NCBI GenBank assembly: GCA_025357755.1
Contig: JANXOP010000044.1
Span: forward strand, 1 to 43,916
Source: Kofleriaceae bacterium
GTDB lineage: Bacteria; Myxococcota_A; Polyangia; Haliangiales; Haliangiaceae
DNA length: 43,916 nt
Reading direction: 5' to 3'
In this document: one piece after another, positions 32,857-40,446 of the stretch
Layout: every line of letters starts with the position of its first letter
Position numbering within the stretch: position 1 is the stretch's first letter
Program-made: the position numbers and the translations under genes
Notes under the pieces: model-generated
What the model was told of the DNA's origin: nothing
Seen by the model: the letters and a program-made list of their open reading frames with translations, nothing else
Databases searched by the model: none

Positions 32857-33525
32857 CTAGCACGCGTAGCGCGCGGCGTGCCACGCGGGGAGCTCGGTCA
32901 ACGACCTGAAAACGACGTCCGCGTGCGCGAGCGCTTCGGCGGTATCGGACCCGGTCGCGACGGCGCACACGGTCGCGTTGCACGCGCGCGCCGCGGAGAT
33001 ATCGTGGATCGTATCGCCGACGACGATCACCTCGTCGAGCGTGCCTGCACGTGCGATCGCACGTGCCACGAGCTCCGCGCGCACCGCCGAATCGCAGCCG
33101 TAGCCACCGACCTCGAACCTGCCGGCCAGGCCCGCGGCAGCGAGCTTGGCCTCGGCGCCCTCGCGAATGTTTCCCGTCGCGACACCCAACCGTGCGCGCG
33201 GCGCGAGCCAGTCCAGCGCGGCGACCGCACCGTCGAGCACCTTGACACCACCCGCGGCGAGCTTCGCGGTCAAGCGCGGCACGTACGCAGCGAGAAACTC
33301 CGCGCGCTCGGCGGTCGTCGCCGATCGACCGAGCCGGGCACGGAAGATCTCCTCGATGATCGCGTGATCGGTCTTGCCGCCGTAGCGAACGCCTTCGCTC
33401 GCATTCGCGACGCCGAACCGCTCGAGCATCACCTCGTCGAACGAGCCGCGGCCGGAGCCGTGCGCATCGAGCAGCGTGCCGTCGATATCGAACAGATAGA
33501 GCAGATGTCGGCTTTGGCTGCCCAC
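32857..33525 (-). CDS. HAD superfamily hydrolase (phosphoglycolate phosphatase-like)
   Basis: A 222-residue HAD phosphatase. Motif I LFDIDGTLLDAHGSG carries the nucleophile Asp. Motif II is LGVATGN (Thr). The Lys of motif III is not obvious in the expected place, where an Arg (VRAELVARAI) occurs. Motif IV is VIVVGDTIHDISAA with paired Asp. The cap is a C1 helical type between motifs I and II. This looks like the Gph/pyrophosphatase group acting on small phosphate esters; the substrate is unknown. The start is GTG at 33525, one base after the HtrA-like gene stop (TGACGTG), so the genes are co-transcribed. Confidence 0.87.
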   Translation of the reverse strand: MGSQSRHLLYLFDIDGTLLDAHGSGRGSFDEVMLERFGVANASEGVRYGGKTDHAIIEEIFRARLGRSATTAERAEFLAAYVPRLTAKLAAGGVKVLDGAVAALDWLAPRARLGVATGNIREGAEAKLAAAGLAGRFEVGGYGCDSAVRAELVARAIARAGTLDEVIVVGDTIHDISAARACNATVCAVATGSDTAEALAHADVVFRSLTELPAWHAARYAC

Positions 33526-33526
33526 G

Positions 33527-34624
33527 TCAGGGTTTCTGCGCCGGCACGTTCACTTGCGCCCAGCGCTGCGACACGTTGAGTAGGCCATCGAACGTATCGC
33601 GCATCGCCCACGCCTTTTCCTTGTACGAAGCGAGCGAGCTCGCGCGCAACAGGCCGTCGCCGAACGCCGCGCGCACGCCCTTGCAGTTCGCATCCTTTTC
33701 GTACTTCAGCGCGGTGCCCTCGTAGATCCGGTAGCAGGCTTCGAAGCCCTGGGCATTGCCGGTGTTGTAGAGCGGGGCGCCATTCTGGATCGCTTGACCG
33801 ATCGACTCGACGATGTCTTCGATGTCTTTCTGATTGCAGCCGTCGAGCACGGCGACCGCGTGGAACGGCACCCGACGCTCGATCCGGGCCTGAGAATCAT
33901 CTCCGCTACCACCCGCCGCATCATCCTGGCTGCCTTCACCGTGGGCATGCGCGAGCTCGCGCGTCGCCTTCGCGAAGTCTGCGAGCGCGATCGCCTGCTC
34001 CTGCTTGACCATCGGCACGAGGTAGTTGCCGGGCACCGCGAGGTTGATGTTCTGGCCCTGCGTCACGATCATCGTCGTGATGCCGATGACCTCGCCAAAC
34101 TGATTGAACAGCGGGCCACCCGAAGAGCCCTGCGAGATCGGGGCGCTGATCTGCAGGATCGTGAGCTCGGCCGAGAGCTGGCGGACCTGCGAGATCAAGC
34201 CGTCACTGACCGAGTAGTCCATGCCGAGCGGGTTGCCGATCGCGTAGATCCGATCACCGGCCGAGACGACACTCGAATCGCCGAGCTTGACGACCGGCAG
34301 GTTCGCCCGCGGCTTGATCCGCATGAGCGCGAGATCGTGCCCGCGATCGACGCCCGCGATCGAGACGACCTGGTACTCGCCACCATCCTTGTAGAGCTTG
34401 ACCTTGATCGTAGACTCGCCCTCGATCACGTGGAGGTTCGTCGCGATCAGGCCGCTGCGATCGAGGATGAAGCCGGTGCCGACGCGGTCATTGCCCGCTT
34501 CGACCCGCACGACCGCAGGGCTCGAGGCATCGACGATCTCGCGCGCCGACATCCGCACGTGCGGCGCGTTCGCCGCAGAGCCCGCACATGCAACCAGTAC
34601 CGTGACGAACAGGGCCGATCGCAT
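33527..34624 (-). CDS. trypsin-like serine protease (HtrA/DegP type, no PDZ)
   Basis: A 365-residue exported protease. A short lipoprotein-type signal (MRSALFVTVLVACAGS, possible Cys13) precedes an S1C chymotrypsin-fold domain. Catalytic residues are His65 (TNLHVIEG), Asp97 (GHDLALMRI) and Ser168 (QGSSGGPLFN), with AIGNPLGMDYSVSDG upstream of the Ser loop. Instead of PDZ domains there is a Gly/Ser/Asp-rich linker (about residues 232-248) and a C-terminal domain with two cysteine-bearing segments (LDGCNQKDIED and EACYRIYEG...DANCKGVR). The substrate is unknown. TACCAT lies 6 bases before ATG 34624. It leads the operon HtrA-HAD-LURP. Confidence 0.92.
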   Translation of the reverse strand: MRSALFVTVLVACAGSAANAPHVRMSAREIVDASSPAVVRVEAGNDRVGTGFILDRSGLIATNLHVIEGESTIKVKLYKDGGEYQVVSIAGVDRGHDLALMRIKPRANLPVVKLGDSSVVSAGDRIYAIGNPLGMDYSVSDGLISQVRQLSAELTILQISAPISQGSSGGPLFNQFGEVIGITTMIVTQGQNINLAVPGNYLVPMVKQEQAIALADFAKATRELAHAHGEGSQDDAAGGSGDDSQARIERRVPFHAVAVLDGCNQKDIEDIVESIGQAIQNGAPLYNTGNAQGFEACYRIYEGTALKYEKDANCKGVRAAFGDGLLRASSLASYKEKAWAMRDTFDGLLNVSQRWAQVNVPAQKP

Positions 34625-34630
34625 GTCCTG

Positions 34631-34636
34631 ATGGTA
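34631..34636 (-). promoter_or_regulatory. candidate -10 hexamer, leaderless geometry, for the HtrA-like gene
   Basis: On the minus strand TACCAT is 6 bases before ATG 34624. The intervening caggac has only a weak purine tract. It lies in the 17-base gap after the upstream gene's stop. Confidence 0.4.
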
Positions 34637-34641
34637 CCGCC

Positions 34642-35265
34642 TCAGGGCGCGGTTGCCGAGCCGGTTCCGCTACCGGTTGTACGGAGCGCCGCGCTGCCGC
34701 GTTCGCGGTCGGGCGGGTCGAGATGAATCTGCAGCAGGGCCGACTCGCCAGCCTTCTGGAACTTGTCGCGGTCGGTGCGTGGGTTGAACCCCGACTTGAC
34801 GCTCGCGGTGAGGTTGGCCGTGTACAGCTGCATCCGGACCTGGTCGGGGCTGGGGCAGGACGCGGGGTCCTTGGCTTGTGCCGAGTCGCAGGCGATCAGG
34901 GCCCGATTCGCGAAATCGAGGCCGGGCACGACATCGAACCGGGCAACGAACACCGTACTGGCGGCCATCAAGGCCTTCCAGCGATCCGGCTGGCCCTTCA
35001 TCCGATCGCTCTCGAGCACCGCGAAGTCGATCGCCCAGTCCTTCTGGCCCGCCTCGGAGAGCTTGGTGACGAGATCGTCGACGGCGGTGCCGTCGGTCGG
35101 CCGCGCGATCGTGCGGGCCTCGGCCAGCGCGATCGCGAAGTGAGCCTGCTCCGTGCCGGCGATCGCAGGCACCATGTATTGAGGGCGCGGCGGCAGGATG
35201 ACGAACACGAGCAGCACGACGATCATCGCGATGTCGACCAGCCCGACGAAACGCGTCACCTGCAT
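34642..35265 (-). CDS. membrane-anchored protein of unknown function
   Basis: A 207-residue protein. An N-terminal signal-anchor (VGLVDIAMIVVLLVFVILPP, residues about 8-27) has a short cytoplasmic tail and no cleavage site. The exposed part is helical (TEQAHFAIALAEARTIARPTDG, LVTKLSEAGQKDWAIDFAVLE), resembling TPR-like repeats, and ends in a Gly/Ser/Thr tail. The first residues (QVTRFVGLVDIAMIVVLLVFVIL) recall the single helix of ExbD/TolR, although the asparagine-proline preceding it is absent. It is divergent from the ExbB/ExbD operon, which makes a link plausible but unproven. GGGAG lies just before ATG 35265. Confidence 0.7.
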   Translation of the reverse strand: MQVTRFVGLVDIAMIVVLLVFVILPPRPQYMVPAIAGTEQAHFAIALAEARTIARPTDGTAVDDLVTKLSEAGQKDWAIDFAVLESDRMKGQPDRWKALMAASTVFVARFDVVPGLDFANRALIACDSAQAKDPASCPSPDQVRMQLYTANLTASVKSGFNPRTDRDKFQKAGESALLQIHLDPPDRERGSAALRTTGSGTGSATAP

Positions 35266-35310
35266 CTCCCTACGACACTCGCACGATCTCTAAGTTCCCG
35301 CTTCATTGCA

Positions 35311-35340
35311 CAATTAGGCGCGATTTGATCCCCGTGGCAA
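35311..35340 (-). promoter_or_regulatory. candidate sigma-70 promoter for the anchored protein gene
   Basis: On the minus strand TTGCCA (complement of 35335-35340) and TAATTG (complement of 35311-35316) are separated by 18 bases. Transcription would begin near 35304, leaving about 40 bases of leader with GGGAG before the ATG. The matches are moderate. Confidence 0.35.
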
Positions 35341-35353
35341 AAGGCGGCGGCTT

Positions 35354-35414
35354 GTCCCAAGGTGCGACGGCTGAAAACCGGCTGGGACGCGTGACCTACA
35401 TACGACCCTCGTAT
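35354..35414. promoter_or_regulatory. inverted repeats in the divergent region before the ExbB operon
   Basis: The 232-base divergent region 35266-35497 holds no gene. GTCCCA (35354-35359) pairs with TGGGAC (35383-35388), with an inner CGG/CCG pair. ATACGA-CCC-TCGTAT (35400-35414) is a perfect 15-base inverted repeat. Its right arm overlaps TATCAT (35412-35417), a possible -10 for the ExbB operon, so it could be an operator. The promoter is not certain, as no good -35 precedes it. Confidence 0.4.
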
Positions 35415-35497
35415 CATCTCGTGCATTTGCCTTCGTGGATCGACCGTTGCACATGTGAGCGTCACCACTCAAACGGTTCGTTTTTACAGGAGCGTTC

Positions 35498-36139
35498 ATG
35501 CTGACTGCGATCTCGACAGGTTTCCACAAGGGCGGATGGGGCATGTGGCCCATCCTTTTCACCTCGGTTGTCATCATCGCTCTCATCGTCGAGCGATCGG
35601 TGTACTTGTTCCGCGCCAGCGTGGACAAGGACAAGCTGCTGGCGCTCCTCAAGAGCCAGGTCATGAGCGGCAACGTTCAAGGCGCGATCAAGGTCTGCTC
35701 GGGTAACCCGACGCCGATGACCCGCATCGTCCAGGCCGGCCTCATGAAGTTCAACAAGAGCGATGACGAAGTCCAGGCCGCCATGGACGAAGCCGCCCTC
35801 CGCGAGCTCCCCAAGATCAGCGCCCGCACCCCGTATCTCGCGATGCTCTCGAACTTCGCCGTCATGGCAGGTCTCCTCGGCACCATCGCCGGTATGATCA
35901 AGTCGTTCGGCTCCGTCGGTTCCGACGAGGGCGGCAACAAGACCACCGAGCTCGCATCGGGCATCTCCGAAGCACTCCACTGCACGATGTTCGGCATCGG
36001 CACATCGCTCGTCGGTCTCGTCGGCTTCTCGCTCCTCCAGGGCAAGACCACGGCCGTCACGGACGATATCAACGAGGTGACCGTGCAGGTCGTCAACCTC
36101 GTGACGACGCACCGCGCACAGATGCAGCCCCAGTCGTAA
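35498..36139 (+). CDS. MotA/TolQ/ExbB family proton-channel protein
   Basis: A 213-residue inner-membrane protein. Three hydrophobic segments are placed as in ExbB/TolQ: residues about 15-35 (WPILFTSVVIIALIVERSVYLF), about 122-145 (LAMLSNFAVMAGLLGTIAGMI) and about 160-182 (CTMFGIGTSLVGLVGFSLLQG). The second and third carry the conserved small-residue and Thr positions lining the proton path. The cytoplasmic loop ISARTPYLAMLSN is the family signature. With the two ExbD-like proteins encoded next, it should form a motor using the proton gradient to drive an envelope process. AGGAG lies 8 bases before ATG 35498. Confidence 0.93.
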   Translation: MLTAISTGFHKGGWGMWPILFTSVVIIALIVERSVYLFRASVDKDKLLALLKSQVMSGNVQGAIKVCSGNPTPMTRIVQAGLMKFNKSDDEVQAAMDEAALRELPKISARTPYLAMLSNFAVMAGLLGTIAGMIKSFGSVGSDEGGNKTTELASGISEALHCTMFGIGTSLVGLVGFSLLQGKTTAVTDDINEVTVQVVNLVTTHRAQMQPQS

Positions 36140-36184
36140 TTGTTCTCTTCAACCGTCTTCACGACTTAGGGAGGAGAACCTTCT

Positions 36185-36688
36185 ATGTCAGCATCACTAG
36201 GAACAGGCGATAAGAAGAGCGTCGACGTCGAGCTCAACATCGTCCCGTTCATCGATCTGATGAGCTGCTTGACCGCCTTCCTGCTGGTTGCCGCCGTCTG
36301 GGTGAACATTGCCCAGATCAACATCCAGCCGAAGGGCAAGACGCGCGATACGACGAACGTCCAGACCGATGACGAACACGTGACGCTGTCCGTGTTGGTC
36401 ACGAACGAGAAGATCTGGGTCGGCTTGTCGCGCATCAACCAGTTCCAGGAGATTCCCAACAAGGGGACCGAGCGGGATTGGGATCGCTTCGAAAATACGC
36501 TCAAAGAGAACAAGGCTTCGGCGTTCTTCGCCGATCGCAGCGATATCGAGATCGCGGCAGAGTCGACCAGCTCTTCGATCGTGAAGTACCAGGACGTCAT
36601 TCATGCGATGGACGTGGCCGTCAAGGTCGGGTTTGTCGACGTGGGTCTAACGGATCCGAACGGCCTCGCCGCTCGGCCGACGCTGTAA
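36185..36688 (+). CDS. ExbD/TolR family protein, first copy
   Basis: A 167-residue protein. A short cytoplasmic tail is followed by VELNIVPFIDLMSCLTAFLLVAAVW, the single helix with the proton-binding Asp24 in the P-F-I-D motif. The periplasmic part (NIQPKGKTRDTTNVQTDDEH, then a strand rich in VTLSVLVTNEKIWVG) fits the TolR/ExbD fold. GGAGGAG lies about 9 bases upstream of ATG 36185. It differs clearly from the second copy in the helix and the periplasmic domain, so the two are not a recent duplication. It lies 45 bases after the ExbB stop. Confidence 0.92.
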   Translation: MSASLGTGDKKSVDVELNIVPFIDLMSCLTAFLLVAAVWVNIAQINIQPKGKTRDTTNVQTDDEHVTLSVLVTNEKIWVGLSRINQFQEIPNKGTERDWDRFENTLKENKASAFFADRSDIEIAAESTSSSIVKYQDVIHAMDVAVKVGFVDVGLTDPNGLAARPTL

Positions 36689-36700
36689 AGGAAGGAAGCC

Positions 36701-37303
36701 ATGCCGGTACATTCAGGTGGCCCCCGCCTCTATCGCTCGGTCCCGTTCAAGCACCTGGTCAAGGATGCGCACGGCGGTGGTCGTTCGTCGAACATCGCCC
36801 TGAACCTGACCCCGTTCGTCGACATGATGACGATCTTGGTCTCGTTCCTTCTCATGGTGTTCTCGTCCTCGGGTCAGCTGCTCGAAGCCCAAAAGGGTCT
36901 CGAGCTCCCCGAGGCGCTCTCTCACGACACGTTGCAGCAAGCGCCCGTCATCATCGTTACGAAGACCGAGATCACGTATCAAGGTCAGCTCGTCGCGACG
37001 GTGGACAGCGTGATGCGTGACGATTCGCCCACGTTCAAGATCGACGCACTGTTCGAGCGTCTCGATGCAGCGGGCAAGAAAATCAAAGAAGATGTCGGGA
37101 TGGGCAAGTTGCCCAGGGACCTCGCGAAAGCGTGCGAGGAAGCCAAGCAGAACATTCGCCCGCAGCCGGGCAAGATCTGTCCCGACGGACTCGCGATTCT
37201 TCAGGCCGACGAGTCGACCGATGCACGGTTGATCAACAAGATCGTCAACACGGCCAAAGCGGCCGGGTTCGACAATCTGTTGTTCGCCGTGAAGAACAAA
37301 TAG
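36701..37303 (+). CDS. ExbD/TolR family protein, second copy
   Basis: A 200-residue protein. The N-terminal tail is longer (about 30 residues, basic and Gly-rich). The helix is IALNLTPFVDMMTILVSFLLMVF with Asp41 in the proton-binding position. The periplasmic domain contains LELPEALSHDTLQ, VIIVTKTEITYQGQLVATV and the closing DARLINKIVNTAKAAGFDNLLFAV that matches the ExbD C-terminal strand-helix-strand. An extra segment with Cys145 and Cys158 (DLAKACEEAKQNIRPQPGKIC) could form a disulfide. AAGGAAGG precedes the ATG. It lies 12 bases after the first copy. Confidence 0.92.
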   Translation: MPVHSGGPRLYRSVPFKHLVKDAHGGGRSSNIALNLTPFVDMMTILVSFLLMVFSSSGQLLEAQKGLELPEALSHDTLQQAPVIIVTKTEITYQGQLVATVDSVMRDDSPTFKIDALFERLDAAGKKIKEDVGMGKLPRDLAKACEEAKQNIRPQPGKICPDGLAILQADESTDARLINKIVNTAKAAGFDNLLFAVKNK

Positions 37304-37312
37304 GAGCTCTAG

Positions 37313-39556
37313 ATGAGGCGACTCGCCTTTGCGGCGCTGGCGATCATGCTCGCCAGCCAAACTGGCTGTCCGGACGACCCGTACAAAGCCAAGACCTGGA
37401 CCAAGAAGCTCACGGACCCCCGTGAAGCTGAACGCGCCGTCACGCAGCTCGAACAGCTGGGTGATCCGAGCGCGATTCCCTCGTTGGGTGACGCGTGGGT
37501 GGCGCAGGGCAAGCCCGTGCGCCTCCTCCAGGTGATCATCTCCCTCGCTCGCCCGCTCACTCCAGAGCAGGCGAAAAACTCCTTCATGACCGACTACGAG
37601 TCGGCCGGTCGTCCCGCGAGCTGGACGGCTGCGTTGCCGTATCTGCAGAAGGCCCTCACCGAAGTCGATGAAGCGAACCCTCGCTCTGTCGACTCGGCGC
37701 AGAAGGCCGCGGATGCGCTCGGCGAAGCGCGCGTCGATGGCGGCCTCGATGGCCTCATCGACATCGCGTCCAAGCCGGTCACCAAGAAGCTGATCAGCGC
37801 GGAGGTCTCTGCCATCCGCGCGATCGGCAAGTACGATGGCGAGAAGGCCAAGGCGGCCGGCGCCCTCCAGAAGATCATCGATCGCGATCCGCCGGATCAT
37901 CCGCGCACCGCGAAAGATAAGGAGCAGGGTCGCGCGCTCGAAGAGAAGTACGGCCTGTTCCTCGGCGTCACCGGCGCCTCGATCAACGCCCTCGCGGACC
38001 TCCGGGTCGCGACGGCGGTGAAGACGCTCGTGCTCTCGATGTACCGCACGCCGGAGCTGTTCACGCAGGTCCGTCGCGCGCTCGTCGCCTCGGGCCCGAC
38101 GGCCGAAGCCGAGCTTCGCAAGATCCTCCGCGGCGAGAACGCCGAAGTGAACCAGCTGTTCAAGGACAAGCGCCTCGACAAATACTGCGGCGACAAGGGC
38201 GATGCGAAGGACTGTCTGCCGACCTCGGCGATGGACTTCTATCCCGCGGTCGTGCTCGGCGACTTCTACGATCCGGCGTCGGTGCCCGACTTGCTCGCGG
38301 CTCTCGATCGCCCGGCGCTGCCGCAGTACTACTCGGACGATCAGCCGAGCGGCTCGACGCAATACAACGCGATTTTTGATGCACTGACCAAGATCGGCGC
38401 GCCCACGGGTGCCGACAAGGTTCGCGCGCTCTGGATGGGTGGCTCGTCTCCCGGTGCAGCCGCCAAGGGCAACAAGAAGGGCGCGGCGCCTGCCGCACCG
38501 GCAGCGGGCGGTGGCGGCGACAACCTCGCGGTGCGCCTCCTCGCGATCAGCGCGTACCCGTTCCTCACGCGTGACGACCAGGGCATCGCGGAGCTCGGCA
38601 AGATCGCTGCGGACAACACCGCGGACGACAACCTGCGCACCGCGGCCGCCACGGCCTTCGCTCGCCTCTCGCGCGATGCGAACGACGTGAAGGTGCTCGA
38701 CGGCCTCGCCCAGAAGTACTTCGACGCCTCGGACAAGAAGCGCAAAGAAGCCGATGGCAAGCCGAAGACCGACTCCGACGCCGCCGACAAAGAGTTCGAT
38801 GTCGCGAAGAAGGTTGTCGACGCTGCTAAGGCGAACGTGCTCAAGGCGACGCACGACACGACGAAGACCGCGGCCGACATCAAGGCCGCGTCCGAAGCGG
38901 TGAAGAAGGCCGAAGACGACATGAAGGTCGCGAAGAAGAAGCATCGCGATGCGACTGCTCCTTACACCGCGGCCGATGGCGCGGCGAAGGCGTACCTGAA
39001 CTACGCGCACATGTTCCAGACGCACATCGCGCGGATCGAAGTCGCGCTGCGCTGCAAGCAAGACATGAACTGCTATGCGGGCACGCTCAAGGGCGTCGCC
39101 GGCACGGCCGCCGAACGCGATGCCGCGATCGATGCGGCGGTGAAGAACCTCACGCCGTACATCAAGGGCGTCGACAAGTGGGGCAAGGAAGACAGGCAGG
39201 CGCTGCTCGAGGGTGAAGTCGAGCGCGCGATGCTCGAGATCGGCAAGAAGGGCCAGGCCGCGAACAACCTCGCGGATCCGCTCCTCGATAGCGCGAAGAC
39301 CGACGATCGCTTGATCCGCCAGAGCATCCAGCTGGCGCTTCCGAAGATCGCGAAGGTCCCGTGCGCGAACTGCGAGCAGAAGCTCGACGCCGCCGTCAAG
39401 GCAGGCGCTGGCAAGAGCACGCTCGGCGATCTCAACCTCGAGACGCTGATGTTGCGCAACTACTTCGCGTGGGCCGGCGGCAAGACGCCGACCGTGTCGA
39501 CCGATGTGCCGGATGCGCCGGCGCCGACCGCGGCGCCTGCTCCGAAGAAGAAGTAA
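37313..39556 (+). CDS. HEAT-repeat-like lipoprotein, last gene of the ExbB/ExbD operon
   Basis: A 747-residue lipoprotein (MRRLAFAALAIMLASQTGC, Cys19). The body is a long series of helical pairs of HEAT/armadillo style (REAERAVTQLEQLGDPSAIPSLGDAW; GLIDIAS...LISAEVSAIRAIGKYDG; VLLGDFYDPASVPDLLAAL-type units). Around residues 470-560 is a Lys/Ala/Asp-rich, coiled-coil-like stretch. Later come a CKQDMNC pair and a VPCANCEQK pair of cysteines and an Ala/Pro tail. It could be the envelope scaffold on which the ExbB/ExbD motor works; inference from operon position. GGAG lies before the ATG, 9 bases after the second ExbD. Confidence 0.85.
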   Translation: MRRLAFAALAIMLASQTGCPDDPYKAKTWTKKLTDPREAERAVTQLEQLGDPSAIPSLGDAWVAQGKPVRLLQVIISLARPLTPEQAKNSFMTDYESAGRPASWTAALPYLQKALTEVDEANPRSVDSAQKAADALGEARVDGGLDGLIDIASKPVTKKLISAEVSAIRAIGKYDGEKAKAAGALQKIIDRDPPDHPRTAKDKEQGRALEEKYGLFLGVTGASINALADLRVATAVKTLVLSMYRTPELFTQVRRALVASGPTAEAELRKILRGENAEVNQLFKDKRLDKYCGDKGDAKDCLPTSAMDFYPAVVLGDFYDPASVPDLLAALDRPALPQYYSDDQPSGSTQYNAIFDALTKIGAPTGADKVRALWMGGSSPGAAAKGNKKGAAPAAPAAGGGGDNLAVRLLAISAYPFLTRDDQGIAELGKIAADNTADDNLRTAAATAFARLSRDANDVKVLDGLAQKYFDASDKKRKEADGKPKTDSDAADKEFDVAKKVVDAAKANVLKATHDTTKTAADIKAASEAVKKAEDDMKVAKKKHRDATAPYTAADGAAKAYLNYAHMFQTHIARIEVALRCKQDMNCYAGTLKGVAGTAAERDAAIDAAVKNLTPYIKGVDKWGKEDRQALLEGEVERAMLEIGKKGQAANNLADPLLDSAKTDDRLIRQSIQLALPKIAKVPCANCEQKLDAAVKAGAGKSTLGDLNLETLMLRNYFAWAGGKTPTVSTDVPDAPAPTAAPAPKKK

Positions 39557-39581
39557 GTCGGCGTAGTTACGTTCCTGCTAC

Positions 39582-39618
39582 GAGGCGCGGATTCTAACGA
39601 GTCCGCGCCTCTCTTACG
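39582..39618 (+). terminator. transcription terminator of the ExbB/ExbD operon
   Basis: GAGGCGCGGA (39582-39591) and TCCGCGCCTC (39602-39611) form a perfect 10-base stem with a 10-base loop, followed by the T-containing tcttacgttt. It lies 25 bases after the operon's last stop. The T-run is interrupted, as is common in high-GC genomes. Confidence 0.8.
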
Positions 39619-39626
39619 TTTCGGGC

Positions 39627-39660
39627 TTGACGTTATTATTGTCCGATTTACACTAAGTCG
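39627..39660 (+). promoter_or_regulatory. sigma-70 type promoter giving a leaderless sirtuin transcript
   Basis: TTGACG (39627-39632), a 16-base spacer and TACACT (39649-39654) end 6 bases before ATG 39661. The spacer is unusually AT-rich for this window. Transcription is expected to start at or next to the A of the ATG, and there is no Shine-Dalgarno sequence. It is the clearest promoter in the window. Confidence 0.7.
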
Positions 39661-40341
39661 ATGGAGCTGCGGGACTACAAGAACATCGTCGTGATGACGG
39701 GGGCGGGCATCTCGCGGTCGGCGGGCTTGGCGACCTATCGCGGACCGGGCGGGCTGTGGAACGACGAGTCCAAGGTAGCGCTGTCGACGGTCGAGTCACT
39801 GCGGTCCCGGCGCGACGACGTGACCGGGATGTTCTGGGGCTTTCGCCATGCGATCTGGCAAGCCGAGCCGACGGCGGCGCATCGCGCGCTCGCGGCCTTC
39901 GAGAAGCACTGTCGCGGTGCGTTCACGCTCGTCACGCAAAACGTCGACGGCCTGCACCAGAAGGCGGGCTCGCACAACGTCGTCGAGTACCACGGCAGCT
40001 TGCAGAGCTGGCGGTGCGAGACCTGCGGTCGCGTGTGCGAGCCGACAACGCCGGAGTTGCCGGAGTGCTGCGGCGAAGCGCTGCGTCCCGATGTCGTGCT
40101 TTTCGGCGAGCAGATTCCCGTGCACGCCGAACATCAGGTCAAGGGTGCGCTGCGCGACTGCGATCTGTTCGTCGCGATCGGCACGTCCGGCACGGTCTGG
40201 CCGGCCGCGCTGTTCGTGCGCTCCGCCGAGTACGCGGGGGCGCGCACGATGTTGCTCAACCTCGAGATCGAAGAGGGCAACGGCTACCACGAGAGCTACG
40301 CCGGGACCTCCGACGAGCTCGTGCCGCACTGGTTCACGTAG
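39661..40341 (+). CDS. cobB: SIR2 family NAD-dependent protein deacylase
   Basis: A 226-residue sirtuin removing acyl groups from lysine using NAD. Motifs: VMTGAGISRSAGLATYRGPGGLW for NAD binding, TQNVDGLHQKAG, catalytic His111 in EYHGSLQ, and zinc cysteines in WRCETCGRVC (119, 122) and PECCG. RPDVVLFGEQIP and FVAIGTSGTVWPAA complete the Rossmann fold. Length matches bacterial CobB-type class III enzymes. The Tyr-Arg pair that marks desuccinylases (in Y-x-x-R) is not evident in the FWGFRHAIWQ stretch, so acyl preference is open. It is transcribed alone from a strong leaderless promoter. The symbol is by family. Confidence 0.93.
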   Translation: MELRDYKNIVVMTGAGISRSAGLATYRGPGGLWNDESKVALSTVESLRSRRDDVTGMFWGFRHAIWQAEPTAAHRALAAFEKHCRGAFTLVTQNVDGLHQKAGSHNVVEYHGSLQSWRCETCGRVCEPTTPELPECCGEALRPDVVLFGEQIPVHAEHQVKGALRDCDLFVAIGTSGTVWPAALFVRSAEYAGARTMLLNLEIEEGNGYHESYAGTSDELVPHWFT

Positions 40342-40446
40342 CCGGAGGCCTGACCTCTCGGGTCCTAATCAGATCGTAACGGGCTCCCGATCGCCTTCAT
40401 CCGAAGCTAACGAAACGCAATCGAGTTGCTCCTGCACCGTAGAGGC

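Noticed and set aside
40345-40360. A terminator after the sirtuin gene (GAGG-CCTGA-CCTC).
   Set aside because: The stem is only four bases and no T-run follows.
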